Shown one piece after another: positions 8,677 to 17,716 of a stretch of 64,000 nt of DNA. The stretch spans positions 248,001 to 312,000 of the forward strand of contig NZ_CP006992.1 of NCBI RefSeq assembly GCF_001542815.1. Reading direction: 5' to 3'. A model generated the notes under the pieces. It did not search any database. It saw only the letters and a list, made by a program, of their open reading frames with translations, and had not been told where the DNA came from. A program made the translations under genes and the position numbers. This DNA is from Methylobacterium sp. AMS5 (lineage in GTDB: Bacteria > Pseudomonadota > Alphaproteobacteria > Rhizobiales > Beijerinckiaceae). How positions within the stretch are numbered: position 1 is the stretch's first letter; each line of letters begins with the position of its first letter.

Positions 8677-9935
8677 TTGGCCAAGGTGTTTCGCGCGTGG
8701 GATGTCGATCAGGGCTGGCTGCTGCCGCCCTCACTGGACGAGTTCGTGCCACCCGGACATATGGCGCACTTCGTACGCGATACAGCGCGGGAGGCGCTCG
8801 AGCTCTCGGCCATTCTCGAAACCTGCACAGAGGAGCGCGGCTACCCGCCCTACCATCCCGGCATGATGGTGGCGCTCCTGCTCGACGGCTACAGCCGCGG
8901 CCTGTCCTGCTCGCGCCAGCTCGCCCGCGCCTGTGACGAGCGGGTCGATGTCATGGCGGTGATCGGCCTGAACCGGCCCGACTTCCGCACCATAGCCGAC
9001 TTCCGCGAACGCCACCTCGTGGCCCTGTCGGACCTGTTCGTGCAGGTGCTGCGCCTGTGTCCGGCGGCTGGTCTCGTCGAGTTCGCCACGTGGCGGTGGA
9101 TGGCACCACGCTGAAGGCGAACGCCTCCCGCCACAAAGCGATGCGCTACGGACGGATGATGACGGCCGAGCCGGCCCTGGCCGGCGAGGCGGACGCTTGG
9201 CTGGAGCGCGCACGAGGCTGACGCGGCCGAAGATCAGGCTGACGGTGCCAGCCGTCGGGGCGACGAGACGCCGGACTGGATGGCCGACAAGCCGCGGCGG
9301 CTGGAAGCGATCCGCGCCGCCAAGGCCGCGCTGGAGGCGGAGGCTGCAGATCCGCCCGATCCCGAGGACGAGAGCGGGCCGGGCGCCTCGTCGGGGATGC
9401 GTTGGCAGGGGCGGCCACTGCGCAGCAAAGACGGCGCTCCGCCCGACCGGGCGAGCGCAACTTCACCGAACCTGACATCCGGATTCTGCCCACGCGCGAC
9501 GGCTTCGTGCAGGCTATAACGGTCAGATCGCGGTCGACGCAGCCCATCAGATCATCGTCGTGCATCGGCTCGTGACCACCTCTGCCGACTACCGCGTCCT
9601 CGTGCCGCTTGTGGACGAGATCCGCACTCATCTTGGGCGCAAGCCGCGGGAAGTCTCCGGCGATGCCGGCTTTGCCAACGAGGCGAACCTCGCCGCGCTG
9701 AAGGAGCGGAGGATCACGGACTAGCTTGCTCCGGGCCGGGGGCATCATGGCGCAGCAGACGCGGCCGCCCGCCTGAAGCGGGCTGGGCGCAGCAGTCGGT
9801 ACCGTCTCAGAAAGCAGGGGAGCGAGCCGGTGGTCGGACAGATCAAGCAGGCCCGAGGCTTCCGGCCGCTTCTGATGAGAGGGCCCGATCAGGTCCGGGG
9901 CGAGTGGGCGATGGTGCGTGGCTGGCGCGCCGCCA
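8677..9935 (+). pseudogene. IS1182-family transposase, several frameshifts, 3' end lost
   Basis: The first 145 residues from the TTG at 8677 are well preserved (LPPSLDEFVPPGHMAHFV, YPPYHPGMMVALLLDGY, RPDFRTIADFRERH). The match then changes frame repeatedly: DGTTLKANASRHKAM, TRDGFVQAYNGQIAVDAAHQ, REVSGDAGFANEANLAALKER, and the C-terminal GQIKQARGFRPLLMRG. Near 9930 it passes abruptly into a different gene remnant. A GAGCCTGTCCGAGTC stretch at about 8624 is probably its left terminal repeat. Confidence 0.82.
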
Positions 9936-9959
9936 GCGCTTGCGCCGCCCGCCTCGCCG

Positions 9960-10178
9960 GCGCGGTCGTGCCTGGATCTCCTCCATCCGGTCGAGGCCAA
10001 CGGCGTGTCCCTGGGCATGTCCGAGGCCGCGGTCGCGCGCCTACGCGGCCGAGGCTGGCACTTCGACACCTTCATCGGCGGCGGGGTCCGGCTGATGTTC
10101 ATCCGGGACACCGGCGTCGACACCATGGACGCCCTGGGGGCTGACCTGCGTCGCCCCGTCGCCCAAGCAACAGCTTGA
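9960..10178 (+). pseudogene. C-terminal fragment of a threonine aldolase-like gene
   Basis: The frame ending at 10178 carries LHPVEANGVSLGMSEAAVAR and RGRGWHFDTFIGGGVRLMF, which matches the last segment of low-specificity L-threonine aldolases (PLP enzymes cleaving threonine to glycine and acetaldehyde). The catalytic lysine domain is absent. It is joined directly to the broken IS1182 transposase, so it looks like a deletion scar. Confidence 0.6.
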
Positions 10179-10228
10179 CTCGGTTTCGACCCTCTCAGGC
10201 CTTGGAGAACATCATCCTTCCCCGAACG

Positions 10229-12148
10229 TCACCGGCATCCAGTTGGGTGCGCGCTCTCGAAGGGTGGCCAAGCGCAGTTTCCTTCCAGCGCCAGCACAAA
10301 GAGGGTGTTGATCCGCGCGCGCTCCGCCTCGACGACGGGGCCATCGATGAGGACGGGCCGACATCTCGCGGTCCAGCCCGGCGCGACGAAGTCCGGATTA
10401 TGCAGGGCGTCATCGGATGCCTTGGCAAAGAAAGCGCGGTCGCCGCCATCGATGTAGCTTTCTGCCGGCAGATTCTCGGCGAGCAGGATGTCGTGTGCGT
10501 CGAGTTCGACGTGCCAGTAGGTGACCATGGAGGCCGGCTCGCGCATGATCGACGTGCCATTGATGAGACACATGATCGGGACGAGGACGCCTCCCCGGTT
10601 GTCCTCGTCCGCCGCGACCAGCACCGGATGGCCCTGCGACAGCCGCAAGTCCCGCACCGGAAGCAGGCGACCGCAGGGATCGCTCCCGAAGGCGCCGGCC
10701 CGCACGCGCACCGGCCATTGCTGCGACGGCACCGTGCATGTGGCCGGCACGACGGTCCGCTGGCCGATCCAGCGGATCTTGCGGCGTCCGCCCGTTGCCG
10801 TCACCGCCACGTCGCCGACCCGCAGCGCCTCCACCGCGACCTCGACCACGCCTCCGGCCCGAAACACGCGGAGGCGCGTTCCGCTCGTGAAGCAGACAGG
10901 CGCCGCGAACGCCATCTCCTGAACGTTCGTCAAGGTGTCGACGGCGCCCGTGGTCCTGTCCGTGACGATCGCGGCGTTCGCCGCGGTGCGGACGACCTGA
11001 TAGTCGGTTTCCGCTTTCGCGAAAATTACCCTGTTGGTGCCGCCGCCGCCATCGATCCGGTTGCCGTTGCCGTTGGTGTAGATGATGTCGTTGCCCGCCC
11101 CCCCGATCGCCGTGTCAATCCGGGTGTTGTAGGCGATGCCGATGTTGTTGATCAGGCCGCCAGCGGAGCTGAAGCTGCCCGGATTCAGGTTGATCGTCGA
11201 GCCCGTGCTGTAGCCCGACAAATCGAGAGAATTGCCGGTGCCTGTGTTGTAGATCGTGACGACGGGTGCGCTGTTGTAAGAAAAATTGTAGTAGGCATTG
11301 GAGGTGCCGGATATATTGGCGTTGAAGCCGTAGACTTGCCCCCCCGAGAAGGTGGAGGTCTTGGAGGCACCGTAGATGCGCTGCGCCGCCTCAATGTCCA
11401 GCATCATCGGCGTATGTGCTTCGGTCCAGTTGCTACCCTTGACCGGGTTCTCTGCGTAGAACGGCGTTCTTGTATTGTTGGCAGTAATGTAGGACATGAC
11501 GGACCATTGCTGGCTGTCATAGGCATTGAACTGGCTAGAGGCCGCCACGCCCGCATTGTAGGGACCAGCATGGCCGAGCCCCAGCATATGGCCGAGTTCG
11601 TGCGTGACCGTGCTGACGCCCCGGGTGGTGAAATCGCCGAGGACGCCGTAGCCGTTGTTGTTGTCCGGAATATTGACGTTGGCCGAGTAGCCCAACGGAT
11701 TCGTCACCGGGGTCAGGACCGAAGGAATTTCGGTCGCCCCCGGGTTCGTCCGCACCGAGCCCGGGGAGGTGGTCACCGCGCCTCGATCCACGTCCGTGTC
11801 CAGCACCAGATTGGAGCCGGGCGAGAGCGGGACCTCCTTGAACCGGATGTCGACGATGTCGGCCCAGAGGTTGAGGCCTTCGCGATAGGCCGCCTTGGCC
11901 AGTACCGAGACGCCGGGGGCGAACGAATACGTCACGACCCCGCCCGGCGTCCCGGCTTTGCTGCTCGCGCTCAGGGTGTTGCCGTCGGAATCGTTGTTCC
12001 ATTTGTTGACGAAGCTTCGGTCGGTCCAATAGGTCGCCGGGTTGTCCCGCCGCCAGCCCCGCCATGCGAGCGAGGCGATGGCACCGTTCTCATCCATCCC
12101 CGCGAGATAGGTTACGGATTTCCGTTGCTCGTCCGTCAGCGTTGCCAT
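10229..12148 (-). CDS. serralysin-type metalloprotease fused to a C-terminal Hint domain
   Basis: The 639-residue protein has three parts. Residues about 30-260 are an M10B metallopeptidase: HELGHMLGLGH at 183-193 supplies the zinc histidines and SVMSY at 216-220 is the Met-turn. Residues about 265-415 are a serralysin C-terminal beta-roll region with only one good RTX-like repeat (GGAGNDIIY, about 349). From C419 (VCFTSGTRLRV) a Hint_2-like domain follows (RKIRWIGQR, RLSQGHPVLV, YWHVELDAHDILLAENLPAESY). There is no Sec signal; serralysins usually leave by type I secretion using C-terminal signals, so the Hint domain at that end is notable. It lies in the same direction as the FecR/FecI-like pair about 300 bp upstream. 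Confidence 0.88.
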   Translation of the reverse strand: MATLTDEQRKSVTYLAGMDENGAIASLAWRGWRRDNPATYWTDRSFVNKWNNDSDGNTLSASSKAGTPGGVVTYSFAPGVSVLAKAAYREGLNLWADIVDIRFKEVPLSPGSNLVLDTDVDRGAVTTSPGSVRTNPGATEIPSVLTPVTNPLGYSANVNIPDNNNGYGVLGDFTTRGVSTVTHELGHMLGLGHAGPYNAGVAASSQFNAYDSQQWSVMSYITANNTRTPFYAENPVKGSNWTEAHTPMMLDIEAAQRIYGASKTSTFSGGQVYGFNANISGTSNAYYNFSYNSAPVVTIYNTGTGNSLDLSGYSTGSTINLNPGSFSSAGGLINNIGIAYNTRIDTAIGGAGNDIIYTNGNGNRIDGGGGTNRVIFAKAETDYQVVRTAANAAIVTDRTTGAVDTLTNVQEMAFAAPVCFTSGTRLRVFRAGGVVEVAVEALRVGDVAVTATGGRRKIRWIGQRTVVPATCTVPSQQWPVRVRAGAFGSDPCGRLLPVRDLRLSQGHPVLVAADEDNRGGVLVPIMCLINGTSIMREPASMVTYWHVELDAHDILLAENLPAESYIDGGDRAFFAKASDDALHNPDFVAPGWTARCRPVLIDGPVVEAERARINTLFVLALEGNCAWPPFESAHPTGCR

Positions 12149-12444
12149 CTCGGTTCAGGCCCTCTCCGGGAACGCGCCGACGCCACGCAACGGCCGAGCT
12201 TCCCTTCTCTCTGTGTGACGAGGCAGGAAAAATGGCAGCCGCCGAACGGGGCGTTTTTTCGAAACAGGCCTGCATGGGTTCTTCGCCCGGCGGCCGCGGC
12301 ACCTAGTCCTGAGACCGGCCGGGCGAAGGCGAGTGGCGCATCGTGTCGGCAACGGCTTCCGTGAGCCGCCTCGGGCGACCGCATCGAAATTCGAAAGACC
12401 GCCGCGGGCAAGGCCCTGCGGCGGATGCCGGTCCAGGCTTGACG

Positions 12445-13425
12445 CTACGCTTCGATCTTGATCCAGATGCCGGCGGTCTGCGTCATCTTGAGCTGGACGG
12501 ACCGGGCGAGCGTATCCAGGGCAGTGACGGGATCGAAAACGTTGAAGACACCGGTGGCGCGCCGGTCCCTCACTTCAGGGCTCAGCCTGATGAATCCGGC
12601 ATAGTAGGGACGGATCTGCTCGACGATGGCCGCGATGGACTCGTCGTCGAAGACCGCGAAGCCGGTCGTCCAAGACGCTTCGACTTCGGCGTCGACCTTG
12701 CTCCGGCTGAAAGTAGCTCCATCGTAGTTGAGACGCTCGCTGGTGCGCAGGTTCAGCCGACGTCCCCCGCCTTCGAGGGTGCCGCTGCCCTTGAGCCCTG
12801 AGACGGCCAGGCGGCCGTCGCGGCTGTCGAGAACGAAGTTTCCCGCCGAGGCGTCGAGGCGGAACGGGCCCAGATCGACCACGAAGGGGCGCGGGTCGTG
12901 CTCGGCGACTTCGAGCATCATCCGGCCATTGAGGAACTCGAGACGCCGTTCCTCGGCCGAGAGGGCGACGTTGATCGAAGAGCGCGGCGCGAGCACGACT
13001 TTGCTGCCGTCGTCGAGTTCGAACTGGTCGTGCTCCGCCGTGCGGGTGTATCGATCGTGCAGAAGGCCCTGAAGCGGGACGAAGCGCTCCAGCGAAAGGG
13101 TGCCTGCCCCCCCCACCGCGACGAGGCCGGCAAAGCCCGCCAGGATCGCCCGGCGGTCGCGGCGGACCGGCGCGTCCGACAACCGAGACACCGTCCCGCG
13201 GGGCAGAGCGGAGTGAGCCAGCACCTCGAAGGGCTGGAGTCCCCCCGACATGCGGTTCCACGCTTCCGCATTTCCGGCGCTGGCGCTGCGCCAGCGGTCG
13301 AAATCGCGAAGCTGGCGTTCGGTCATGGTGCCGGAGGTCAGCGCCACCATCCACTTGATGGCTGCCCGACCGCTGTCATCGATCCTCTTGTCGTCGACGC
13401 CCTCTCGCGCCCGGGCCTTGGCCAT
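12445..13425 (-). CDS. FecR-like anti-sigma factor / sigma regulator
   Basis: The 326-residue protein has an N-terminal DUF4880-like region (AAIKWMVALTSGTMTERQLRDFDRWRSAS, about residues 20-50), one membrane segment around 92-112 (RAILAGFAGLVAVGGAGTLSL), and a periplasmic FecR domain (DDGSKVVLAPRSSINVAL, EVAEHDPRPFVVDLG, DPVTALDTLARSVQLKM). FecR proteins relay an outer-membrane signal to a FecI-type sigma factor. It follows the sigma gene by 4 bp. No TonB-dependent receptor gene is nearby. Confidence 0.9.
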   Translation of the reverse strand: MAKARAREGVDDKRIDDSGRAAIKWMVALTSGTMTERQLRDFDRWRSASAGNAEAWNRMSGGLQPFEVLAHSALPRGTVSRLSDAPVRRDRRAILAGFAGLVAVGGAGTLSLERFVPLQGLLHDRYTRTAEHDQFELDDGSKVVLAPRSSINVALSAEERRLEFLNGRMMLEVAEHDPRPFVVDLGPFRLDASAGNFVLDSRDGRLAVSGLKGSGTLEGGGRRLNLRTSERLNYDGATFSRSKVDAEVEASWTTGFAVFDDESIAAIVEQIRPYYAGFIRLSPEVRDRRATGVFNVFDPVTALDTLARSVQLKMTQTAGIWIKIEA

Positions 13426-13429
13426 TCGT

Positions 13430-13945
13430 TCAACTTTCCATCTTGGCCAGATAGACTGCGGAAAAGCCTTGGGTCATGTACTTGCTCACGGCACTGAGCG
13501 AGACATTCAGTTCCTGGGCGATCTCCTTGTTGGACATACCATCGATCTGGCTCATGAGGAATGCCGCGCGGGCTCTCGGCGAGAGCGTAGCGAGGACCAT
13601 GTCGATCTTCTGCAACGCCTGGACGAGGATCAGCCGGTCCTCCGGTGAGACATCCATCGCCTCCGGGATGGCCGACAGGGCATCCTCGTAGGAGATCTGA
13701 AGCTTCTTGCGGCGGCGGGCCTCGAAGATGATCCGCTTGGCAATCGTGGTCATCATGGCGCGCGGCTCGCGCACGCTCGCCACGTTCGGCAGGGTCAGGA
13801 GCGACAGGAAGACGTCTGCTACGATGTCCTCGGGAGCGTGAACGGTCCAGGGCTGGCGCGACAGCCATGAGCCGAGCCAGGTGGAATGCTCCCGAAACAG
13901 CGTTTCGACCAATCGTGAGCTCGGTCCGACTGCGGTATTTGCCAT
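13430..13945 (-). CDS. ECF sigma factor, FecI-like
   Basis: The 171-residue protein has region 2 (LFREHSTWLGSWLSRQ, DIVADVFLSLLTLP, REPRAMMTTIAKRI) and region 4 (TLSPRARAAFLMSQIDGMSNKEIAQELNVSLSAVSKY) of an extracytoplasmic-function sigma factor. It directly precedes the FecR-like gene, the classical arrangement. Targets cannot be read from the sequence; the protease gene downstream is a candidate. Its own upstream region (13946-14100) is relatively AT-rich and probably holds the promoter. Confidence 0.92.
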   Translation of the reverse strand: MANTAVGPSSRLVETLFREHSTWLGSWLSRQPWTVHAPEDIVADVFLSLLTLPNVASVREPRAMMTTIAKRIIFEARRRKKLQISYEDALSAIPEAMDVSPEDRLILVQALQKIDMVLATLSPRARAAFLMSQIDGMSNKEIAQELNVSLSAVSKYMTQGFSAVYLAKMES

Positions 13946-14439
13946 CTGATAACCCCACCGCTTGACGCCTGCCCTGCGCCGTCCAAGCCCAGGCAGGCAG
14001 ATGTTTTGTTTGACCTGTGTGTCGGCAATGCTCGGACAACACTTTGTAATAAAAACATCAAGTCTCGCAATGTTTGCGGCTTAACTTAGAGCGCACTCCT
14101 GAGATCAATATCAAGTGTAAGATTTCCTTTTCCCCCCGATAAGAGTTGGAAATTCACACTTTGCAGGCCGTGCGCCGGTCGCAAAGCTGAATCCCGCACG
14201 CTTTGCACCATGCAGCATCCATGCCATCAAATGATGCAAAAGCGCCCAACCGCGCATCGAATCGAGGTTCACATGGCAGCGCGGGCTGCCGAACGATGGA
14301 TACATCAATGGCCGGTCTTACTAATGCACGATAAAGCGTGTGCAGCGTTGCACCTGAGTAAGATTGCGCAAAAGAGACCGTTCGCAGCCGTACAGCAACG
14401 CGGCGCTCTCGCACTGCCTGAGCACATCGAGAGGCGTTG
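13946..14439. other. upstream region of the sigma factor gene, no gene seen
   Basis: About 490 bp between the FecI-like gene and the IS701 remnant. Short frames on both strands show no recognisable protein or good ribosome binding site. The part near 14040-14130 is AT-richer and may hold the fecI promoter. Confidence 0.45.
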
Positions 14440-15115
14440 AGCGTTCCGATCCTGCGGTGGAACTGCCGGAGGCGGGAGCGGGCGCCTTGGTCGCTCCAGG
14501 ATCTCGACGCGTGGTTCGCCCCGTTCCTGGCCGCGATGAGACGCATGACGCGGCGGAACGGGGCGCCGCTATACCGGCGCGGCCTGCTCGGTTGGGGCGG
14601 CGCACCAGGACTGCGGTGCGCTCGGCAGGAAAGCCAACGGTCCGTCGCTCGTCGCCCTGGCGCGGGGCGAGGTGCCCGTGCCGGTGGGGCCGCACCTGTT
14701 CCTGTTGGAGGAATGGATCGCCCCCGGCGCGTTGCGCGCAGGTCGGCGCGCCGCAAGGGCGGGATCGCGCTCACCGAACTCGACCGCCTTCCGGTCGAGG
14801 GTATGGGCTTCGGTGTGATGCGGGCTGACGCCGGCGACGGAGCCAGCGCCGCGTTCCGCCACAGCCTCGACGTGCGGGCTCGTCTGGGCTGTGCGCATCG
14901 CCAAGAATCAAAAGGTGTACAATCAAAAGCTCTACGATCCCGGCATGCGGCTCGTGCCACCGCCCGTACGGGCCGCAAACCTGTGCCGGATCAGGTGCCG
15001 CGCGAGGCCGAAGCGGTGCTGGCGGCCTGTCCCCGGCGGCGCGTGACCTCGATGCCGAGTGTGGCGGCAGGGCACGAAGGACGGCCTCCTAACTTTGAAC
15101 TTGGACCACCGCGTG
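14440..15115 (+). pseudogene. IS701-like transposase remnant
   Basis: Pieces in shifting frames resemble IS701-type transposases: WSLQDLDAWFAPFLAAMRRM near 14487, CGALGRKANGPSLVALARGE then VPVPVGPHLFLLEEWIAP near 14612-14720, a stretch around ASAAFRHSLDVRARLG near 14850, and WRQGTKDGL near 15062. Several frameshifts and stops separate them, and no terminal repeats could be placed. It is inactive. Confidence 0.68.
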
Positions 15116-15562
15116 GAGGCGGATCAGCATCAGCTTGATCGAAACCTAAAGCCCTGCCGAACGTCTTGGACCGATTGGGTTGGGAGCTGCGGCGGACAGC
15201 CGATGCCTTATCTAAGCGACTTGGCGCTTGAACGCTCCAACACGCGACACGACCGCGTGTCCGACGAACGGCTGTTTGTCTGATATTCGAATGCAATCGC
15301 TTTCGATGGGGGGCCGGGGGAGAATACCGATCTTTCGGGATTGAAACGTGCCCGCGGAATGAAACCGCACATCAAAGTCGTGCGGATCGAGGGAAGCCAG
15401 CAACGCCGTTTTCGCCTGAAGTTCGCGACGGAGCGGTACGGTCCCCAGATATCAGCGGCATGGTCCTGATTTACCAAATTCGTTCCGGAACCGCTTTGCG
15501 CGCAATTCGTTTGAGCACCGCTGCCGATCTGGCAGCTTGGCGCGAGAGGGAGCGACGCGGGC
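15116..15562. other. intergenic region before the PAS-LuxR regulator
   Basis: A 30-residue stretch at about 15133-15228 (NVLDRLGWELRRTADALSKR) looks coding but ends at once and may belong to the preceding IS remnant. The rest shows no gene. The last 100 bp should contain the promoter of the regulator gene at 15563. Confidence 0.4.
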
Positions 15563-17023
15563 GTGACGGCGGACGTTGACAGGCATGAACTCCGGCAGAT
15601 CATCGCCGGCCTGAGCGAGGGCGTGATCCTGGTCGAGCCCGACCAGACCATCGCCTACGCCAACGAGGCCGCGCTTGCCATGCACGGCGTCGAGACCCTC
15701 GACGGACTGGGCGCGACCGTCGATGCCTACCGCGAGCGCTTCGCTCTGCGCTACCGCAACAATCGCGCGCCCGAGCATTATCCGATCGAGCGGGTCGTCG
15801 CCGGCGAGCGTTTCCACGATGTCGTCGTCGAGGTCCGGCGGCCCGACGCGCCGGACGTCTACTTCGTCCACTCGCTCCGCAGCTTGGTCGCCACGGATCG
15901 TGACGGCGGCCCGAGTTGCCTCGCCCTCATCCTCAAGGACGTGTCGGATCAGTTTGAGGCCGAGGAGCGCTTCGAGAAGACCTTCAACGCAAACCCGGCG
16001 CCCGCCGTCATCACCCGGCTGTCGGACCTGCGCCACGTCAAGGTGAACGCGGGCTTCCTGGAGATGACGGGCTATGTCCGTGATGCCGTCATCGGGCGCA
16101 GCGTCTACGAGGTCGATGTGCTGGCCGGCGCCCGCAACCGCGACCTCGCCGTGTCGCGCCTGAACGAGGGCGGCACCATCCCGCAGATGGAAGCCTGCCT
16201 CAACCTGCCGGATGGCGGTTCGCGTTTCGTCATCGTCGCGGGCCAGCCCATCGAGATGGGCGAAGAGCCCTGCATGCTGTTCACGTTCGCCGACCTCGAA
16301 CTGCGCCGGAAGGCCGAGACCGCGCTCCGGCAGAGCGAGGCGCGCTTCGCCACGGCGTTCCGGTTGACCCCGGTGCCGACGCTGCTGGCGCGCCTGGACG
16401 GCTTCACGGTGACCGGCATCAACGACGCATTCACCCGCGTCTTCGGCTACGGCGAGGACAGCGTGGTCGGGCGCTCCCCATCCGAGACGGGGCTGTGGGT
16501 TGCGGATGCAGCCCGCGAGCGGTTCGAGGAGGCGGTCGGGCGCACCGGTTTCGTCCCCGGGCAGGAGGTCTGCCTGCGCCACCAGGACGGGTCGGAACTC
16601 GACTGCCTCGTCTCCGCCGAGCGCGTCGAGATCGGCGAGGAGACCTTCGCTCTGCTCGTCCTGCAGGACATCACCGAGCGCAAGCGCGGCGAGCGCGACC
16701 TGTTCGAGGCCATCGAGGCGGTGATGGCTGACACCTCGTGGTTCAGCCGCGGGCTCATCGAGAAGCTTGCCAACCTGCGCCAGCCCGGCGGCCACGACGG
16801 CGACGGAGCGAGCCCGATCCTCACCGTGCGCGAGCGCCAGATCTTGAACTTGATTTGTACCGGACTCGATGACGACGCCATCGCCAAGCGGCTCAACCTC
16901 TCCCGCAACACCGTCCGGAATCACGGTGCCGCGCTCTACCGCAAACTCGGCGTCCACAAGCGGGCGGAGGCCGTGATCTGGGGACGCGAGAACGGCTTCC
17001 CGCTCCACCCCGCCGGTACATAA
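15563..17023 (+). CDS. triple-PAS transcriptional regulator with LuxR-type HTH
   Basis: The 486-residue cytoplasmic protein has three PAS-like sensor domains (about 8-120, 135-245 and 255-370) and a C-terminal LuxR helix-turn-helix (TVRERQILNLICTGLDDDAIAKRLNLSRNTVRNH, about 418-455). Connecting segments DVSDQFEAEERFEKTF and DITERKRGERDLFEAI are typical PAC-type linkers. It has no receiver or kinase domain, so it probably senses a small ligand or redox state directly. It lies directly upstream of a run of CsbD/DUF883-like genes in the same direction, which are its most likely targets. Confidence 0.88.
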   Translation: MTADVDRHELRQIIAGLSEGVILVEPDQTIAYANEAALAMHGVETLDGLGATVDAYRERFALRYRNNRAPEHYPIERVVAGERFHDVVVEVRRPDAPDVYFVHSLRSLVATDRDGGPSCLALILKDVSDQFEAEERFEKTFNANPAPAVITRLSDLRHVKVNAGFLEMTGYVRDAVIGRSVYEVDVLAGARNRDLAVSRLNEGGTIPQMEACLNLPDGGSRFVIVAGQPIEMGEEPCMLFTFADLELRRKAETALRQSEARFATAFRLTPVPTLLARLDGFTVTGINDAFTRVFGYGEDSVVGRSPSETGLWVADAARERFEEAVGRTGFVPGQEVCLRHQDGSELDCLVSAERVEIGEETFALLVLQDITERKRGERDLFEAIEAVMADTSWFSRGLIEKLANLRQPGGHDGDGASPILTVRERQILNLICTGLDDDAIAKRLNLSRNTVRNHGAALYRKLGVHKRAEAVIWGRENGFPLHPAGT

Positions 17024-17118
17024 AAACCGCTCTACTGGTACTTTGATACTATTGATTGGCGCGCGCGAGCGGACATCTCAAGCCGACCGGGTTTTTCCCA
17101 ATCACTCGCGAGGTGCTC

Positions 17119-17274
17119 ATGACCGACCGCGTGAAATCGAACTCCGCCACCGAAGCCAAGGGCTCGGTCAAGGAGGCCATCGGCAAGCTGACGGGTGATG
17201 CCCGCGTCGAGGCCGAGGGCAAGGCTCAGAAACGCCAAGTGCAGCCGCCCAAGGCAGCACCGCGCGGCAAATGA
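17119..17274 (+). CDS. CsbD-like small stress protein, 51 aa
   Basis: The ATG at 17119 is preceded by GAGGTG. The peptide carries the CsbD pattern KGSVKEAIGKLTGDARVEAEGKAQK. CsbD proteins are small, hydrophilic and induced by general stress in many bacteria; their molecular function is unclear. The C-terminus is shorter and more basic than usual. Confidence 0.8.
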   Translation: MTDRVKSNSATEAKGSVKEAIGKLTGDARVEAEGKAQKRQVQPPKAAPRGK

Positions 17275-17332
17275 CCCGAAGGTCATCCGGCACATCGGCG
17301 TGCCGGCCCATCAAGAATACGAGGAGAATGAC

Positions 17333-17674
17333 ATGGTCGATACGGATAGGATCACGGGCGCCGCGAAGGAGATCGGCGGCAAGGTTCAGAGCGCGGTCGG
17401 CGACCTGACCGGCTCGAAGAATGATTCCGTCGAGGGCCGCTTCCGCGAAGCGCAAGGCACCGCCGAGAACCTTTACGGTCAGGCCAAGGATGCTGTCCGG
17501 CACACCGCCGACGAGGTCTCGGAATACGCCGAGGACGCCTACGACCGGGGCCGCCGCACGCTGCGCGAGGGCTCCCGCGATGTCGGCGGGTACGTTTCCG
17601 AGGCGCCGGGCACCTCGCTTCTCGTTGCCGCTGCGATCGGCTTCGGCCTCGGCCTTCTCGTCAGCCGGCTCTGA
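17333..17674 (+). CDS. CsbD/DUF883-like membrane-anchored stress protein, 113 aa
   Basis: It starts at the ATG at 17333 behind GAGGAG. Residues about 1-45 are CsbD-like (AAKEIGGKVQSAVGDLTGSK, RFREAQGTAENLYGQAKDAV), followed by a charged helical stretch and a C-terminal membrane segment (LLVAAAIGFGLGLLVSRL), as in ElaB/YqjD-type DUF883 proteins. It probably anchors at the inner membrane. It is co-directional with the neighbouring stress genes. Confidence 0.82.
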   Translation: MVDTDRITGAAKEIGGKVQSAVGDLTGSKNDSVEGRFREAQGTAENLYGQAKDAVRHTADEVSEYAEDAYDRGRRTLREGSRDVGGYVSEAPGTSLLVAAAIGFGLGLLVSRL

Positions 17675-17716
17675 CACCTTCCTTTTTCCGACTTCTCTGA
17701 CCACCGGAGTAACTGC

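Noticed and set aside
10175..12364. 729-residue plus-strand frame opposite the protease
   Set aside because: It is an antisense shadow: composition is Arg/Asp/Gly-rich without domains, and the minus strand carries clear protease and Hint motifs.
12149..12444. Possible gene between the protease and the FecR-like gene
   Set aside because: Short frames on both strands lack recognisable content; it is treated as the protease upstream region.
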